NCBI RefSeq assembly: GCF_025399835.1
Contig: NZ_JAODVR010000002.1
Location: 186,001 to 250,000 of the forward strand
Direction: 5' to 3'
Length of the DNA stretch: 64,000 nucleotides
DNA from: Haloarchaeobius sp. HME9146
GTDB taxonomy: Archaea > Halobacteriota > Halobacteria > Halobacteriales > Natrialbaceae
Shown here: positions 17,539 to 25,999 of the stretch, piece after piece
Numbering within the stretch: the stretch's first letter is position 1
Layout: every line of letters starts with the position of its first letter
Notes under the pieces: model-generated
What the model saw: the letters and a program-made list of their open reading frames with translations, nothing else
What the model was told of the DNA's origin: nothing
Databases searched by the model: none
Made by a program: the position numbers and the translations under genes

Positions 17539-18468
17539 TCAGACGGACTCGACCGAAACCGCGCCAGTCGACAGGCGCGTGACCGATAGCAGAGCGTCCT
17601 GAGTCTCCACAAGAACGCCCTCGCCGCCGTGTTCCTTCCTGTTCTGCCGGATGACGTTCCCACAGACCGCCTGGCCGCGGCGGGTTGGAGCCCTGTGCTT
17701 CGTGTGTCCGACGACCTGTGCCGGTGTGTCGGTGGGCATGTGCTTGAAGTCCATCCAGAGGAGGCCAGCCCCCGGTCCGCGACCGGTGCCCCCGTCGAGA
17801 CCGAAGACGGTCGGATACCGCTCGGGTATCTCCTCTTGCACCTCGATGTACTCACCATCCTCGATAGCGTCCCGGAGGTCCGCGGCAGCGGCCCGGAGAG
17901 TCTCGTTCGCCGCCGACACGTCGATTGCGCTGGGCGACCCGGCGTGGCTGTACGTGTACTCGTGCCCTTTGAAAGCCGCAGTCACCAGTCCGGCGTCGAC
18001 CCACTCGAGGAAGCTCTCGCGCGACTCGTCATCGAGGCGGCCACTGTACGTCTCAGGCCAGTACAGGACCTCGGGGAGGAGGATGGCCATCTCGTGGTTC
18101 CCGAGGTGGAAGCGAACGCGACCGCGGGGGGCTTCGTCGAGCAGTCGCTGGACCATCGCGAGGGTTTCCTCGTTACGGTCGCCGCGGTCGACCATGTCCC
18201 CGTTGAAGACGAGCACGTAGTCGTTCCCGGCCCAGTGGAGGGTGCCGTCCTCGTCCTGGGTCACCACCGGGTCGAATCGGTCGGTCTCGCCGACGGCCGT
18301 CAGAGCACTGCGAGCGTCGTCGAGGTAACCGTGGATGTCGCTGATGCTGACGATGGGCGCCCGCCAGTGGTCGGGGATAGCGTCGTCAAGTGGATTCCAG
18401 CGGTCGAGTTCGACCGCGGCGCGCGGGAGCGTCGCAGGTGGATCGTCGGTGGAGGAGCGGAGGCGCAT
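17539..18468 (-). CDS. calcineurin-like metallophosphoesterase
   Basis: About 309 residues from the ATG at 18468 (MRLRSSTDDPP); the frame stays open upstream to 18513. Metal-binding motifs are in order: SDIHG, then FNGDMVDRG, then LGNHE, and later YSHAG and VGHTKHR, the D-x-H / G-D-x2-D-R / G-N-H-[ED] / H / G-H-x-H series of the bimetal phosphoesterase superfamily. The GDMVDRGDRNEE form is typical of PPP-like serine/threonine phosphatases and of diadenosine tetraphosphatase relatives. Substrate is unknown. It lies 66 bases downstream of the stop of the large exported GH13 gene on the same strand, but a functional tie is not evident. Confidence 0.88.
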   Translation of the reverse strand: MRLRSSTDDPPATLPRAAVELDRWNPLDDAIPDHWRAPIVSISDIHGYLDDARSALTAVGETDRFDPVVTQDEDGTLHWAGNDYVLVFNGDMVDRGDRNEETLAMVQRLLDEAPRGRVRFHLGNHEMAILLPEVLYWPETYSGRLDDESRESFLEWVDAGLVTAAFKGHEYTYSHAGSPSAIDVSAANETLRAAAADLRDAIEDGEYIEVQEEIPERYPTVFGLDGGTGRGPGAGLLWMDFKHMPTDTPAQVVGHTKHRAPTRRGQAVCGNVIRQNRKEHGGEGVLVETQDALLSVTRLSTGAVSVESV

Positions 18469-18534
18469 GCGTGTCAGTATCGGACTGTTGTCAGCTTGAA
18501 AAACGTTTTCCACCCGTGGGTACTACTCTCACTC

Positions 18535-21500
18535 CTATTCCGATTCACTCTCGACCGACAGGAACGGAATCGTCGCTTGCTCGTTTGCGCTGTAGGCCAG
18601 AGCCTTCGACTGGGTCGTACCTTCCGGAGGAATCATGTCGAGAACCTTCGGTTCGACGTTGCCGTCGCTCCCGCCGCCGAATGTCCACTCACCCTTCGAC
18701 GAGCTGATAGCGCGCAGGCCGCCGTCGCCGTAGCCGTCGTAGGGGCAGACCAGCGGCGCAATCTCCATCCCGGCAACCGAGCCGCCGATGGCTCGCTTCG
18801 GGAACTCCAGGTACACCGTGTTCTCGTCGGCGAGGCCAGCGTCGGTGTCCGTGCTGACCGTTTCGCCCCCGTCGTCGTTCGGGGCTTCCACTTTGACCGT
18901 CGATTCGCCGTTCGCGACGACCCGGTAGTGATAGGGTGCCTCGAAGGCCGCGAGGACGTTTTGCCTGGCCCGCTCGGTCGCGGGCTGGTCGCTGGCTGCA
19001 CCGGGGGCGCGCAGGTACACCTGGAAGAACTGGTGGGAGAACCCGTTCTCCAGGTTCCACGGGTTCTCGACCGGTTCGGCCATCTCGAACAGGAACCGGA
19101 CGCGGTCGCGGCTCTCCTCGATGCGGAAGCCAGTGAGGTCGAACGCGTTCTCGTAGAAATCGCCCGCGGTCGGGTAGGTGTAGCTCCCCGGACCGTGGTC
19201 GTCGCCGGACTGGTCGGTCCAGCTCGCCAGCGGCTCGAACGAGGACGTCATCGGTGTGTAGGGAACCTCTGCCGGAGCATTTTCACTGAAGGCGAGCGCG
19301 TCGGCATTGGTCACTCCCTGTGGCGTGACGAGGTCAATGACGTTCGGGGCGTTCGCGTTCTCTGTGCCGCCGAAGGTTCGCTTGCCGGCAGTCGATTCGA
19401 CCTGCATGACGGTCCCCTCGGCCTCGGGGTCGTAGCCGAGTACGAGGGGTGCGACCTTCAGCGACGAGAGCGGGTCGTTGAGTGCCTGTTTCGGGAACTG
19501 GACGAGGATACCCCCGTCCGGGAGGACTGCGACCTGGCCGGTCGCGACCTGTTCGTCGAGTGCGGTCTCGACGCGAACGCCGTGTTCGCCGTCGACGAGG
19601 ATGCGGTACTGGTACAGGTCGGGGAATGTGACGCCCACCCCGTCCCTGGCTTCGTCGACGCCCCAGAGCCCCTTCCCGTTGGAGAGGTAGCACTGGAGGT
19701 GCTGGTGGGAGAAGCCATGGTCGAGGCTCCAGGGATTCTCGACCGGCCCGGCGACGTCGAACTTCAGCTGGTAGTCGTCGGTCGTCTCGAAGGCGGTCAC
19801 ACCGGTGATGTCGAAGGCTCCATCGGAGACGGCGGTCGGGTAGGTGTAATTCCCGGGGCCGGTATCGTCACCGGTCGGGTCTTCCAGCCCGACGATCTGG
19901 TCGCCCAGGCCGACCAGTGAGGGTGTCTCGAGGACGGCGAGCGTGTCGACCGAGACGGTGACCGTCCCCTCGCCACTCCCGACCTGCAGGTCGCTCCCGG
20001 TGAACTCGTCGGTGGTCGAGACCGCGTCGCGCAGGTCGACCGAAGCCGCATCCGCACCGAAGTTGACCAACACGACGCGCTTGCCGGCCTCGGCATCCAG
20101 GCCGAAGGCGAGTACGTCTCCGTCCGCGTCTGTCTCGTGCCAGGCCTGGGCGAGTTCGGCGTCTGGACCGAGCACCGGTGACTCGTGGTAGAACTCGATG
20201 AGTGCTTTGTAGAAACCGAGGTGGTCCTGTGGGACGGTGTCGCCGTTCTCCTCCCAGTTCATGAACGCCCGCTTGTACGGGTCCGTCTCGATGTCGTCGT
20301 CGAGACTGTAGTTGTCTTCCCACACGCTATCTCGCCGGGTGCCATATTCGCTGATGAGGCGTTCCTGGCCGTAGTAGACGAATGGGATTCCGGGGAGCGT
20401 GAAGCTGGCCGCGGCGGCAGCGCGCTGGGCCCTGGCCGGGTCGTCGCGACTCCCGTTCTCCTTGGCCTCGTAGTAGAGCCGGGGTTCGTCGTGGTTCTCG
20501 ACGGAATTGATGAGCCGGGTGTAGCTCGGGAAGCCCTCGATTGAGCGCCCTTCGACAGCATCGACCAGTTCCGCGGGTCTGGCCTCGCCGCGAGCCACGT
20601 CGTGGGCGGTGTTCATGAAGTCGGCCGTGTCGAAATGCACGTCGAACTCGGACTCGGCGAAGGAGGGGTCGTTCGGGACCGTCTCGTCCAGCAGGAAGAA
20701 CTCGGTGTCTTTCGCCTTCACGAGGTCACGAATCTCCTTCCAGAAGCTGTGGGGCACACCCCAGGCGACGTCGCACCGGAACCCGTCGACGATGTCCGAC
20801 CAGAAGTCGGCCGCGGCGAGGATGTGCTCACGGAGGGCGACGTTCCCGAAGTTGAGGTTCGGCTGGAGGCGAACCCCGAAGAAACTCGTCTGTGCGGGTG
20901 CGGCGTCGTAGGACAGTCCCTCCATGCGGTCGAACCAGTCGAAGTACTTCGAGTCCTCGTTCCAGCCCGTGATCTGGGGGAACTCCCAGGAGTTCGCCGG
21001 CTCCGGGCCGGTGCTGGCGATGGTGTCCTGGAAGAAGGGGTGGGTCCAGCCGCAGTGGTTGATGACGAGGTCGAAACAGACCTTGATGTCGTGGCGGTGG
21101 AGTTCCTCGACGAACGCTTCGTACTCGGCAAGTGTGCCGAGGTCCTCGGCCACGTCGAAGTAGTCACCCGTGCTGTAGCCGTGGGGGCCGCCAGGTGCGT
21201 GGGTGTCGGTCTCGGCGTCGATGGTCGCACTCCACGCGGGAACGATGGGCGTCAGCCAGACCACGTCGATACCGAGTTCGGCCAGATAGCTGGCCTTCTG
21301 CTGGAGGAAGGTGAAGTCGGTCGCGCCCTCGCTGCCGGCGAACGAGCGCGTGAATATCTCGTAGATAACCGCGTCGTCCAGCCACTCGGGCGGTCGGTTC
21401 GGGAGGCTGACCGACTCGGATTCTGGGTCGAGCTCGATCTCGTCGGTGTAGCTGTGTGTCTCGCCGTCGAAGGCAGCGGCGTAGAGTCGCGTTGGGCCGT

Positions 21501-22296
21501 CGAGGGCGTCTTTCGGAACGTGCGCCCGGTACTGGTCGTCGACTTGGATGTCGGCTTTCGAGAGCCCTGCCTGGTCCGCTGGCAGGAACTCGACGTCCAG
21601 GTCGTTCGCGTCGGCGTTGCTGTCGCTCGCAAGGGCCGCGTTGGAGTCGACGACGAACTCGCCCGCGTCACCGTCGTAGGACCCCGAGAGTTCGAGCGTT
21701 GGGGGAGCACCCGCGTTGGTGGGTGCAGCCTCGAACACCCGGATCGTCTGCTGGTACGTCCCGTCGGGTGCGGCGAGTTCCACGACGTAGGTCCCCGGGA
21801 CGTCGGGTTCGATCTCCGCGGTGTTGTGCCGACCAGCGTCGTACTGCTCGGCTCCGTCGTCGTAGGGGGTCGGCGCGTACGCAAGTTCGGCTTCGCTATC
21901 GTCCGGTTTCGAGGCGAGAGACCAGGTGAAGTCGTCCGGGCTGTAGTTGTCGGGGTCGCGCTTCGGGCTCTGGATGGAGGGTGCGAGGTTGTCCCGGTCC
22001 AGGCCGTGGCTCGCGTCTGAGAAGATGGGGTCCACGAGGCGCTCGCCGACCTGCATGAATCTGGGTGGGCCAGGGTCGAACGCGCCACCCGGCGGTCGAT
22101 TGTTCGTCTTCGGCTGCTCGTCTTCGGTTTCGGGACTCGTCGACTCTTCGGTCGGTGTGGTCCCCGTCTCTGTGGGGTTTCCCTGGGTGCCGCCACAGCC
22201 GGCGAGCATTCCGAGACTCGCCACGCTGCCGTACTGGAGAACTCGTCGCCGTGTCAGGTAGCCGCTGCCCGTCGGTGTGTTCTTCCTGTCAGCCAT
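18535..22296 (-). CDS. Tat-exported GH13 glycosidase lipoprotein with duplicated glucodextranase-type C-terminal domains
   Basis: 1253 residues from ATG 22296. A twin-arginine motif TRRRVLQYG and lipobox LAGCGG mark a surface lipoprotein. After a Thr/Glu-rich linker come beta-rich domains and a GH13 barrel: FDLVINHCGW, nucleophile in DGFRCDVAWG, acid/base in LLDETVP, and SVENHDEPR. The barrel closely resembles the cytoplasmic enzyme at 5534-7636. The last 460 residues are two copies of one domain (each with GPG[NS]YTYPTA, VENPW, GFSHQ and a FPK stretch), like the C-terminal domain of glucodextranase; they occupy roughly 19245-19930 and 18535-19245. It should degrade an extracellular alpha-glucan. 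An operator-like dyad lies upstream at 22335-22351. Confidence 0.9.
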   Translation of the reverse strand: MADRKNTPTGSGYLTRRRVLQYGSVASLGMLAGCGGTQGNPTETGTTPTEESTSPETEDEQPKTNNRPPGGAFDPGPPRFMQVGERLVDPIFSDASHGLDRDNLAPSIQSPKRDPDNYSPDDFTWSLASKPDDSEAELAYAPTPYDDGAEQYDAGRHNTAEIEPDVPGTYVVELAAPDGTYQQTIRVFEAAPTNAGAPPTLELSGSYDGDAGEFVVDSNAALASDSNADANDLDVEFLPADQAGLSKADIQVDDQYRAHVPKDALDGPTRLYAAAFDGETHSYTDEIELDPESESVSLPNRPPEWLDDAVIYEIFTRSFAGSEGATDFTFLQQKASYLAELGIDVVWLTPIVPAWSATIDAETDTHAPGGPHGYSTGDYFDVAEDLGTLAEYEAFVEELHRHDIKVCFDLVINHCGWTHPFFQDTIASTGPEPANSWEFPQITGWNEDSKYFDWFDRMEGLSYDAAPAQTSFFGVRLQPNLNFGNVALREHILAAADFWSDIVDGFRCDVAWGVPHSFWKEIRDLVKAKDTEFFLLDETVPNDPSFAESEFDVHFDTADFMNTAHDVARGEARPAELVDAVEGRSIEGFPSYTRLINSVENHDEPRLYYEAKENGSRDDPARAQRAAAAASFTLPGIPFVYYGQERLISEYGTRRDSVWEDNYSLDDDIETDPYKRAFMNWEENGDTVPQDHLGFYKALIEFYHESPVLGPDAELAQAWHETDADGDVLAFGLDAEAGKRVVLVNFGADAASVDLRDAVSTTDEFTGSDLQVGSGEGTVTVSVDTLAVLETPSLVGLGDQIVGLEDPTGDDTGPGNYTYPTAVSDGAFDITGVTAFETTDDYQLKFDVAGPVENPWSLDHGFSHQHLQCYLSNGKGLWGVDEARDGVGVTFPDLYQYRILVDGEHGVRVETALDEQVATGQVAVLPDGGILVQFPKQALNDPLSSLKVAPLVLGYDPEAEGTVMQVESTAGKRTFGGTENANAPNVIDLVTPQGVTNADALAFSENAPAEVPYTPMTSSFEPLASWTDQSGDDHGPGSYTYPTAGDFYENAFDLTGFRIEESRDRVRFLFEMAEPVENPWNLENGFSHQFFQVYLRAPGAASDQPATERARQNVLAAFEAPYHYRVVANGESTVKVEAPNDDGGETVSTDTDAGLADENTVYLEFPKRAIGGSVAGMEIAPLVCPYDGYGDGGLRAISSSKGEWTFGGGSDGNVEPKVLDMIPPEGTTQSKALAYSANEQATIPFLSVESESE

Positions 22297-23000
22297 TGTC
22301 ACGTTCCACGTTTGCTCAGACCACCATCCCACAGCACAAAAATGTTTTGTGAAATTGTACTTCATACTTCTATCCCGCCCGGAGGTTCCTCTCCCAGGAC
22401 CCAGGGCACCAGCAGAGTGAGATGGTATCGAGGAGGAGAATCAGGGTCATTGGTCTCCTAGAGTATTGACTAATATCGTGAAGTACGCTTACTATTACTA
22501 TTCAAAACCGTCGACACAGTCCCGATCTCTGATTTCGAACAGACGCTACTTGTAGATGCTCTAAAACCACTATTGGAGGCGTTCTACAGTGTATATCGGC
22601 GTTTTCGATACCAGTGTGCAGTAAGTATGCTCCGGCCGTCCCCTCACGAGAGAACCAAGCAGTTAAACTAGGCCATAGGGCGGGTAAAAGGCTTCAAAAG
22701 CCAATTCCGCTCTGGATTTGCGTTGAAGAATCCGGTAAACAGGCCAGCCACTGCCCCACCGTGACTGCGGCAGTACCTACTAATTTAGAATGTATTCAAT
22801 TATTTTGGAATATATGGCGTTCTCTGCCCCGTCTGCTCGCGGGACAGCGGCAAACTATCGAGAGAACGTGGCCAGACTGAGAACGCTTCGAGCGGGCAGC
22901 ATTCGGGTACCAGAGCTGTCGCTACCCGACCCTGTAGCCCCGGCACGTCCAGCGTCAGGGGTACAGCTCGCTCAGCACTTCGGTGGGGTCGTCCTGCGTG
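22297..23000. other. Intergenic region with an upstream dyad and no supported gene
   Basis: About 700 bases upstream of the exported GH13 gene. The first 60 bases contain its presumed promoter and the dyad at 22335-22351. Beyond about 22440 the composition becomes AT-rich and patchy. Open frames at 22614-22880 and 22790-23113 on the plus strand lack any family resemblance and have composition unlike the neighbouring genes, so I do not call them. No RNA or mobile element is recognisable. Confidence 0.45.
22335..22351. promoter_or_regulatory. 17-base perfect dyad upstream of the exported GH13 gene
   Basis: CACAAAA at 22335-22341 and TTTTGTG at 22345-22351 flank a three-base centre (ATG). It lies 39-55 bases before the start codon, overlapping the most TATA-like stretch on the minus strand (ATTTTTGTG), so a protein bound here would block transcription initiation. 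Sugar-responsive control is plausible for an extracellular amylase, but the regulator is unknown. Confidence 0.45.
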
Positions 23001-23417
23001 TTACTCAGCCATACCGGTCACGACGACTGGGATCTCCGACTGCAACAACACCGACTGCGTTGTGCTGCCGAATAGCGCCTTGCCCACGGGAGAACGTTTC
23101 CGCCCCGCGATGACGACCTGCTCGGCCTCCAGATCGCGAGCCGCTTCCATGATGCCCTTGTCGACTGGACTGTATATCTCCTGTTTCTCTACCTCGATGC
23201 CGCGGTCTTCGAGGTGCGATTGCACTTCGACGACCGCGTCGCTCTCCTCAGGAGGGAGGGAATCGTCCATCGGGTTCTCGGCCTCGTCTTCGTCGGCGTA
23301 CGAGTGTACGATGGTCACCTCGATGGACGACGCCGCGTCCGGGAGTCCCGCGATATAGGATGCCTGTGTCAGTGCTCGTTCGACGTCCGTACCGACCGGT
23401 GCTACTATCCGGTACAT
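23001..23417 (-). CDS. universal stress protein (UspA family)
   Basis: 138 residues from ATG 23417 (MYRIVAPVGTDVERA); upstream in-frame codons give an unconvincing extension. It has the single UspA alpha/beta domain and the ATP-binding glycine motif near the C-terminus, GRKRSPVGKALFGSTTQSVL, fitting G-x2-G-x9-G-[ST] loosely. The last strand is IPVVVTGMAE. Such proteins bind nucleotides and are linked to stress survival. It is divergent from the MFS gene at 23532 with a 114-base gap that must hold both promoters. Nothing in the context indicates a more specific role. Confidence 0.92.
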   Translation of the reverse strand: MYRIVAPVGTDVERALTQASYIAGLPDAASSIEVTIVHSYADEDEAENPMDDSLPPEESDAVVEVQSHLEDRGIEVEKQEIYSPVDKGIMEAARDLEAEQVVIAGRKRSPVGKALFGSTTQSVLLQSEIPVVVTGMAE

Positions 23418-23531
23418 ACGGTAGCGACAACCACGCGCATCTACATAGTGTCTGGGGTCGGGAGCAGCCACGTGAGGGGAAATCTGCCATCGACAGAACA
23501 TTTTACCACCCACCCTGTGTATCGCTACTCC

Positions 23532-24707
23532 ATGCGTTCGCGTCGCGTCTGGACAGTCGTCTTGTTCGCGTTCGTCGCCGGGCACGGAGTCATACAGCAG
23601 TCCATGGGCGCACTCTTGCCGAGTTTCGAGGAAGAGTTCCTCGTCACGCAGGAACTGCTCGGGATGGTCGGGCCCGCAGCGACGCTCGGACTCCTGCTGA
23701 CGGTCATGCTCGTCGGGATGCGCTCCGGTGCCCTGGACATCGAACGGATGCTGGTCCTGGGGACGGCGGTTACGATCCTCGCCTCGGTGCTCATCAGCGT
23801 GACCAGCTCGTTCGCCACACTTCTTCTGTTCCTCTTTCTGCAGGGCGCAAGCGTCGGAATCGTCCGTGCGCTCGACCGGCCGCTACTCAGTCACCTCTAT
23901 CCGGACGGCCGCGGGCGAATCTTCAATCTCTATGCGCTGATGTGGGCGGTCGGGGCGACGGTCGGACCGCTGTTCGTCAACGCCGTCCTTGCGAACACAG
24001 ACTGGCGCGTTGTGTACGCCCTCGTCGCCCTCGCGTTCGTCCCGCTCCTCGTCGGCATGTGGCGACTGGACCTCCCTGCCGAATCGTGGTCGGAGGAGAC
24101 TATCTCCCTCCAGGCCCTCCGGACCGTACTGGAGAAGCCCGCTGTCATCGGGATGGTTGCCGCGCTCGTCTGCAGCGGGGCCATCGAGGGAACGGTGTTC
24201 ACCTGGCTCCCCTTCTATGCGTCCCAGTTCATGCCCCGCGAGTCGGCGAACGTCCTCCTCTCCAGTTTCCTCGTGATGTACATCCCCGCACGCCTGGCGT
24301 ACAGCGTGCTCGTGGAACGGGTCGGCCACCTGGACATCGTCGCCATCGTCGGGCTGGCCTCGCTGCCACTGCTCGTCATTGCCTTCGTGTTGCGTATCGA
24401 GGCGGTCTTCTTCCCGGCCGTGATGGGCCTCGGTCTGTTCGTCGCAGGGTTCTTCCCCACGCTCTCCGCGTTCGGCGTCGACACGACTCCGGAGTTCAGT
24501 GGTCCCGTGAACGCGATCGCCACCGGCGCGAACTTCCTCGGAATAACGGCCGGACCGTTCGTTGTGGGAATCTTCGCCGGTCGAGTTGGAATCACCGAAG
24601 CGATGCAGGTCATCGTGGCCATCATGGCTGGACTCGTAGCCATCACGGTTCTGACCCGATTCTCGGTCGACCGAGAGCGACGGCCAGCCGGGAGCGAATC
24701 GGTGTAG
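23532..24707 (+). CDS. MFS transporter
   Basis: 391 residues from ATG 23532 (MRSRRVWTVVLFAF). About twelve hydrophobic segments are visible, with a positively charged cytoplasmic start and the usual repeat of two six-helix halves; the central loop is near residues 180-205 (WRLDLPAESWSEETISLQALR). The fold is major facilitator superfamily, a secondary carrier driven by an ion gradient. It precedes the thiolase gene by 66 bases in the same direction, so it could import an acid used by the downstream acyl-CoA genes; export of a product is equally possible. The frame is open further upstream, but that part is antisense to the stress protein gene and I exclude it. Confidence 0.88.
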   Translation: MRSRRVWTVVLFAFVAGHGVIQQSMGALLPSFEEEFLVTQELLGMVGPAATLGLLLTVMLVGMRSGALDIERMLVLGTAVTILASVLISVTSSFATLLLFLFLQGASVGIVRALDRPLLSHLYPDGRGRIFNLYALMWAVGATVGPLFVNAVLANTDWRVVYALVALAFVPLLVGMWRLDLPAESWSEETISLQALRTVLEKPAVIGMVAALVCSGAIEGTVFTWLPFYASQFMPRESANVLLSSFLVMYIPARLAYSVLVERVGHLDIVAIVGLASLPLLVIAFVLRIEAVFFPAVMGLGLFVAGFFPTLSAFGVDTTPEFSGPVNAIATGANFLGITAGPFVVGIFAGRVGITEAMQVIVAIMAGLVAITVLTRFSVDRERRPAGSESV

Positions 24708-24773
24708 ACTTCCCATTCCCGTATTTGTCTCGACCGCAACAGCTACAAGATAGACTCTATTCTAGAACGTCGT

Positions 24774-25940
24774 ATGCAAGCAGTCCGCATAGCGGGCGTA
24801 GCCGTGACTCCGTTCGGCGAACACTCGGAACGCACCGGGAGGGACCTGTTCGCCCAGGCGAGCGACGACGCCCTGGAGGGTGCCGATATCCCTCGTACCG
24901 ACATCGACGAGGTACTGTACGGCAACTTCATCGGCGAGGTCACCGAGGACCAGGGCCATCAGGGACCGCTCGTGGCGGAGGTCGCAGGAACGACCTCAGC
25001 CTCGACGCGGTTCGAGAGCGCCTGCGCGTCCGGTGGCGTGGCGATGCGTGCTGGGGTTCGGGCAGTCCGGAGCGGCGACGCCGACGTCGTCCTGGTCGGT
25101 GGGATGGAGCGGATGACGAACGTCGACGTCCATCACGCGACCGACGCCCTGGCACTGGCCGCCGACGACCTGCACGAACGCCGTGTCGGGATGACCTTCC
25201 CGGGAGCGTACGCCCTCCTCACGCGGGCCTACTTCAGGGAGTACGGCGGGTCGCGAGAGGAACTCGCAGCAGTCGCGGTGAAGAACCACGAGAACGCACT
25301 GGACAACGAGAACGCACATCTCCAGCAGGAGTTATCGATCGAGGACGTCCTGGATGCACCACCCATTGCCGAACCAGTCGGCCTGTACGACGCATGTCCC
25401 ATCAGCGATGGGGCCGCTGCGGTCGTCCTGGTCAGCGACGACTACGCCGACGAGCACGACCTCGACGCGCCAGTCGCCGTCACCGGAACCGGCCAGCGCA
25501 GCGACACCCTGGCGCTCCAGCGGCGTGCGAACCGGGCCGCCACGCCCGCAACCGAACAGGCGGCAGAAGCGGCGTACGAGATGGCAGGCGTCACGGCCGC
25601 AGACATCGACGTGGTGGAGGTCCACGATTGTTTCACCATCGCAGAGGTGCTCGCCATCGAGTCACTCGGGTTCTACGAACCGGGCGAGGGTATCTCGGCA
25701 GCCGCCTCGGGCGAGACGACTCGTGATGGCGAGCTTCCGGTCAACCTCTCCGGCGGCCTGAAGGCGAAGGGGCACCCGGTCGGCGCGACCGGTGTCGCAC
25801 AGATCGCAGAGCTCACCGAACTTCTGGCAGGCGAGCACGTCCACAGCGACGCGGTCCCCGAGGCCCGTGTCGGACTCGCGCACAATGCCGGTGGGACCGT
25901 CGCGAGTGCTGTCGTACATGTTTTGGAGGTGGTCGCATGA
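24774..25940 (+). CDS. thiolase family protein (SCP-x/acetyl-CoA acetyltransferase type)
   Basis: 388 residues. The nucleophilic cysteine lies in FESACASGGVAM (about residue 85), the catalytic histidine in VHDCFT (a HDC triad typical of SCP-x-like archaeal thiolases) and a second histidine in GGLKAKGHPVGATG near the C-terminus. Archaeal thiolases of this type work in a complex with a DUF35 protein, encoded directly downstream, and in other archaea with HMG-CoA synthase, which is absent here. That argues for a catabolic role: cleavage of acetoacetyl-CoA or another 3-ketoacyl-CoA. The gene ends within a 16-base direct repeat that recurs 59 bases later. Confidence 0.92.
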   Translation: MQAVRIAGVAVTPFGEHSERTGRDLFAQASDDALEGADIPRTDIDEVLYGNFIGEVTEDQGHQGPLVAEVAGTTSASTRFESACASGGVAMRAGVRAVRSGDADVVLVGGMERMTNVDVHHATDALALAADDLHERRVGMTFPGAYALLTRAYFREYGGSREELAAVAVKNHENALDNENAHLQQELSIEDVLDAPPIAEPVGLYDACPISDGAAAVVLVSDDYADEHDLDAPVAVTGTGQRSDTLALQRRANRAATPATEQAAEAAYEMAGVTAADIDVVEVHDCFTIAEVLAIESLGFYEPGEGISAAASGETTRDGELPVNLSGGLKAKGHPVGATGVAQIAELTELLAGEHVHSDAVPEARVGLAHNAGGTVASAVVHVLEVVA

Positions 25941-25999
25941 GCGAGCAACGCGAGTTCCTGCGAGTTCGCCGGGCCGCAGGTCCGGAGGTGGTCGCATGA
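25925..25999 (+). repeat. 16-base direct repeat splitting the thiolase/DUF35 junction
   Basis: GGAGGTGGTCGCATGA occurs at 25925-25940 and again, identically, at 25984-25999. Each copy holds a strong ribosome-binding site and an ATGA. The first copy contains the thiolase stop overlapping an ATG that opens a 20-codon frame (25937-25999); that frame ends in the second copy, whose ATG starts the DUF35 gene. The intervening part itself contains GCGAGTTC twice. It looks like a small tandem duplication of an ancestral thiolase-stop/DUF35-start overlap. Confidence 0.8.
25937..25999 (+). CDS. possible 20-codon coupling ORF between thiolase and DUF35 genes
   Basis: A minimal frame beginning at the ATG that overlaps the thiolase stop and ending in the TGA that overlaps the DUF35 start. 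It encodes MSEQREFLRV followed by RRAAGPEVVA. Ribosomes finishing the thiolase could reinitiate here and pass on to the DUF35 gene, preserving coupling despite the duplication. The peptide itself is probably without function. I list it because the two ATGA junctions and the GGAGGTGG sites are precisely placed. Confidence 0.35.
   Translation: MSEQREFLRVRRAAGPEVVA

Noticed and set aside
17629-19920. Long plus-strand open frame opposite the phosphoesterase and GH13 genes
   Set aside because: It spans two real minus-strand genes and their intergenic gap and has no recognisable domain.
22614-23113. Two overlapping short plus-strand frames upstream of the stress protein gene
   Set aside because: No family resemblance, composition unlike neighbouring genes, and the second overlaps the real stress protein gene on the other strand.
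23360-25726. Plus-strand frame of 788 codons overlapping the MFS and thiolase genes
   Set aside because: It is out of frame with both genes, Arg/Pro-rich and without domains; the MFS and thiolase frames carry clear family motifs.
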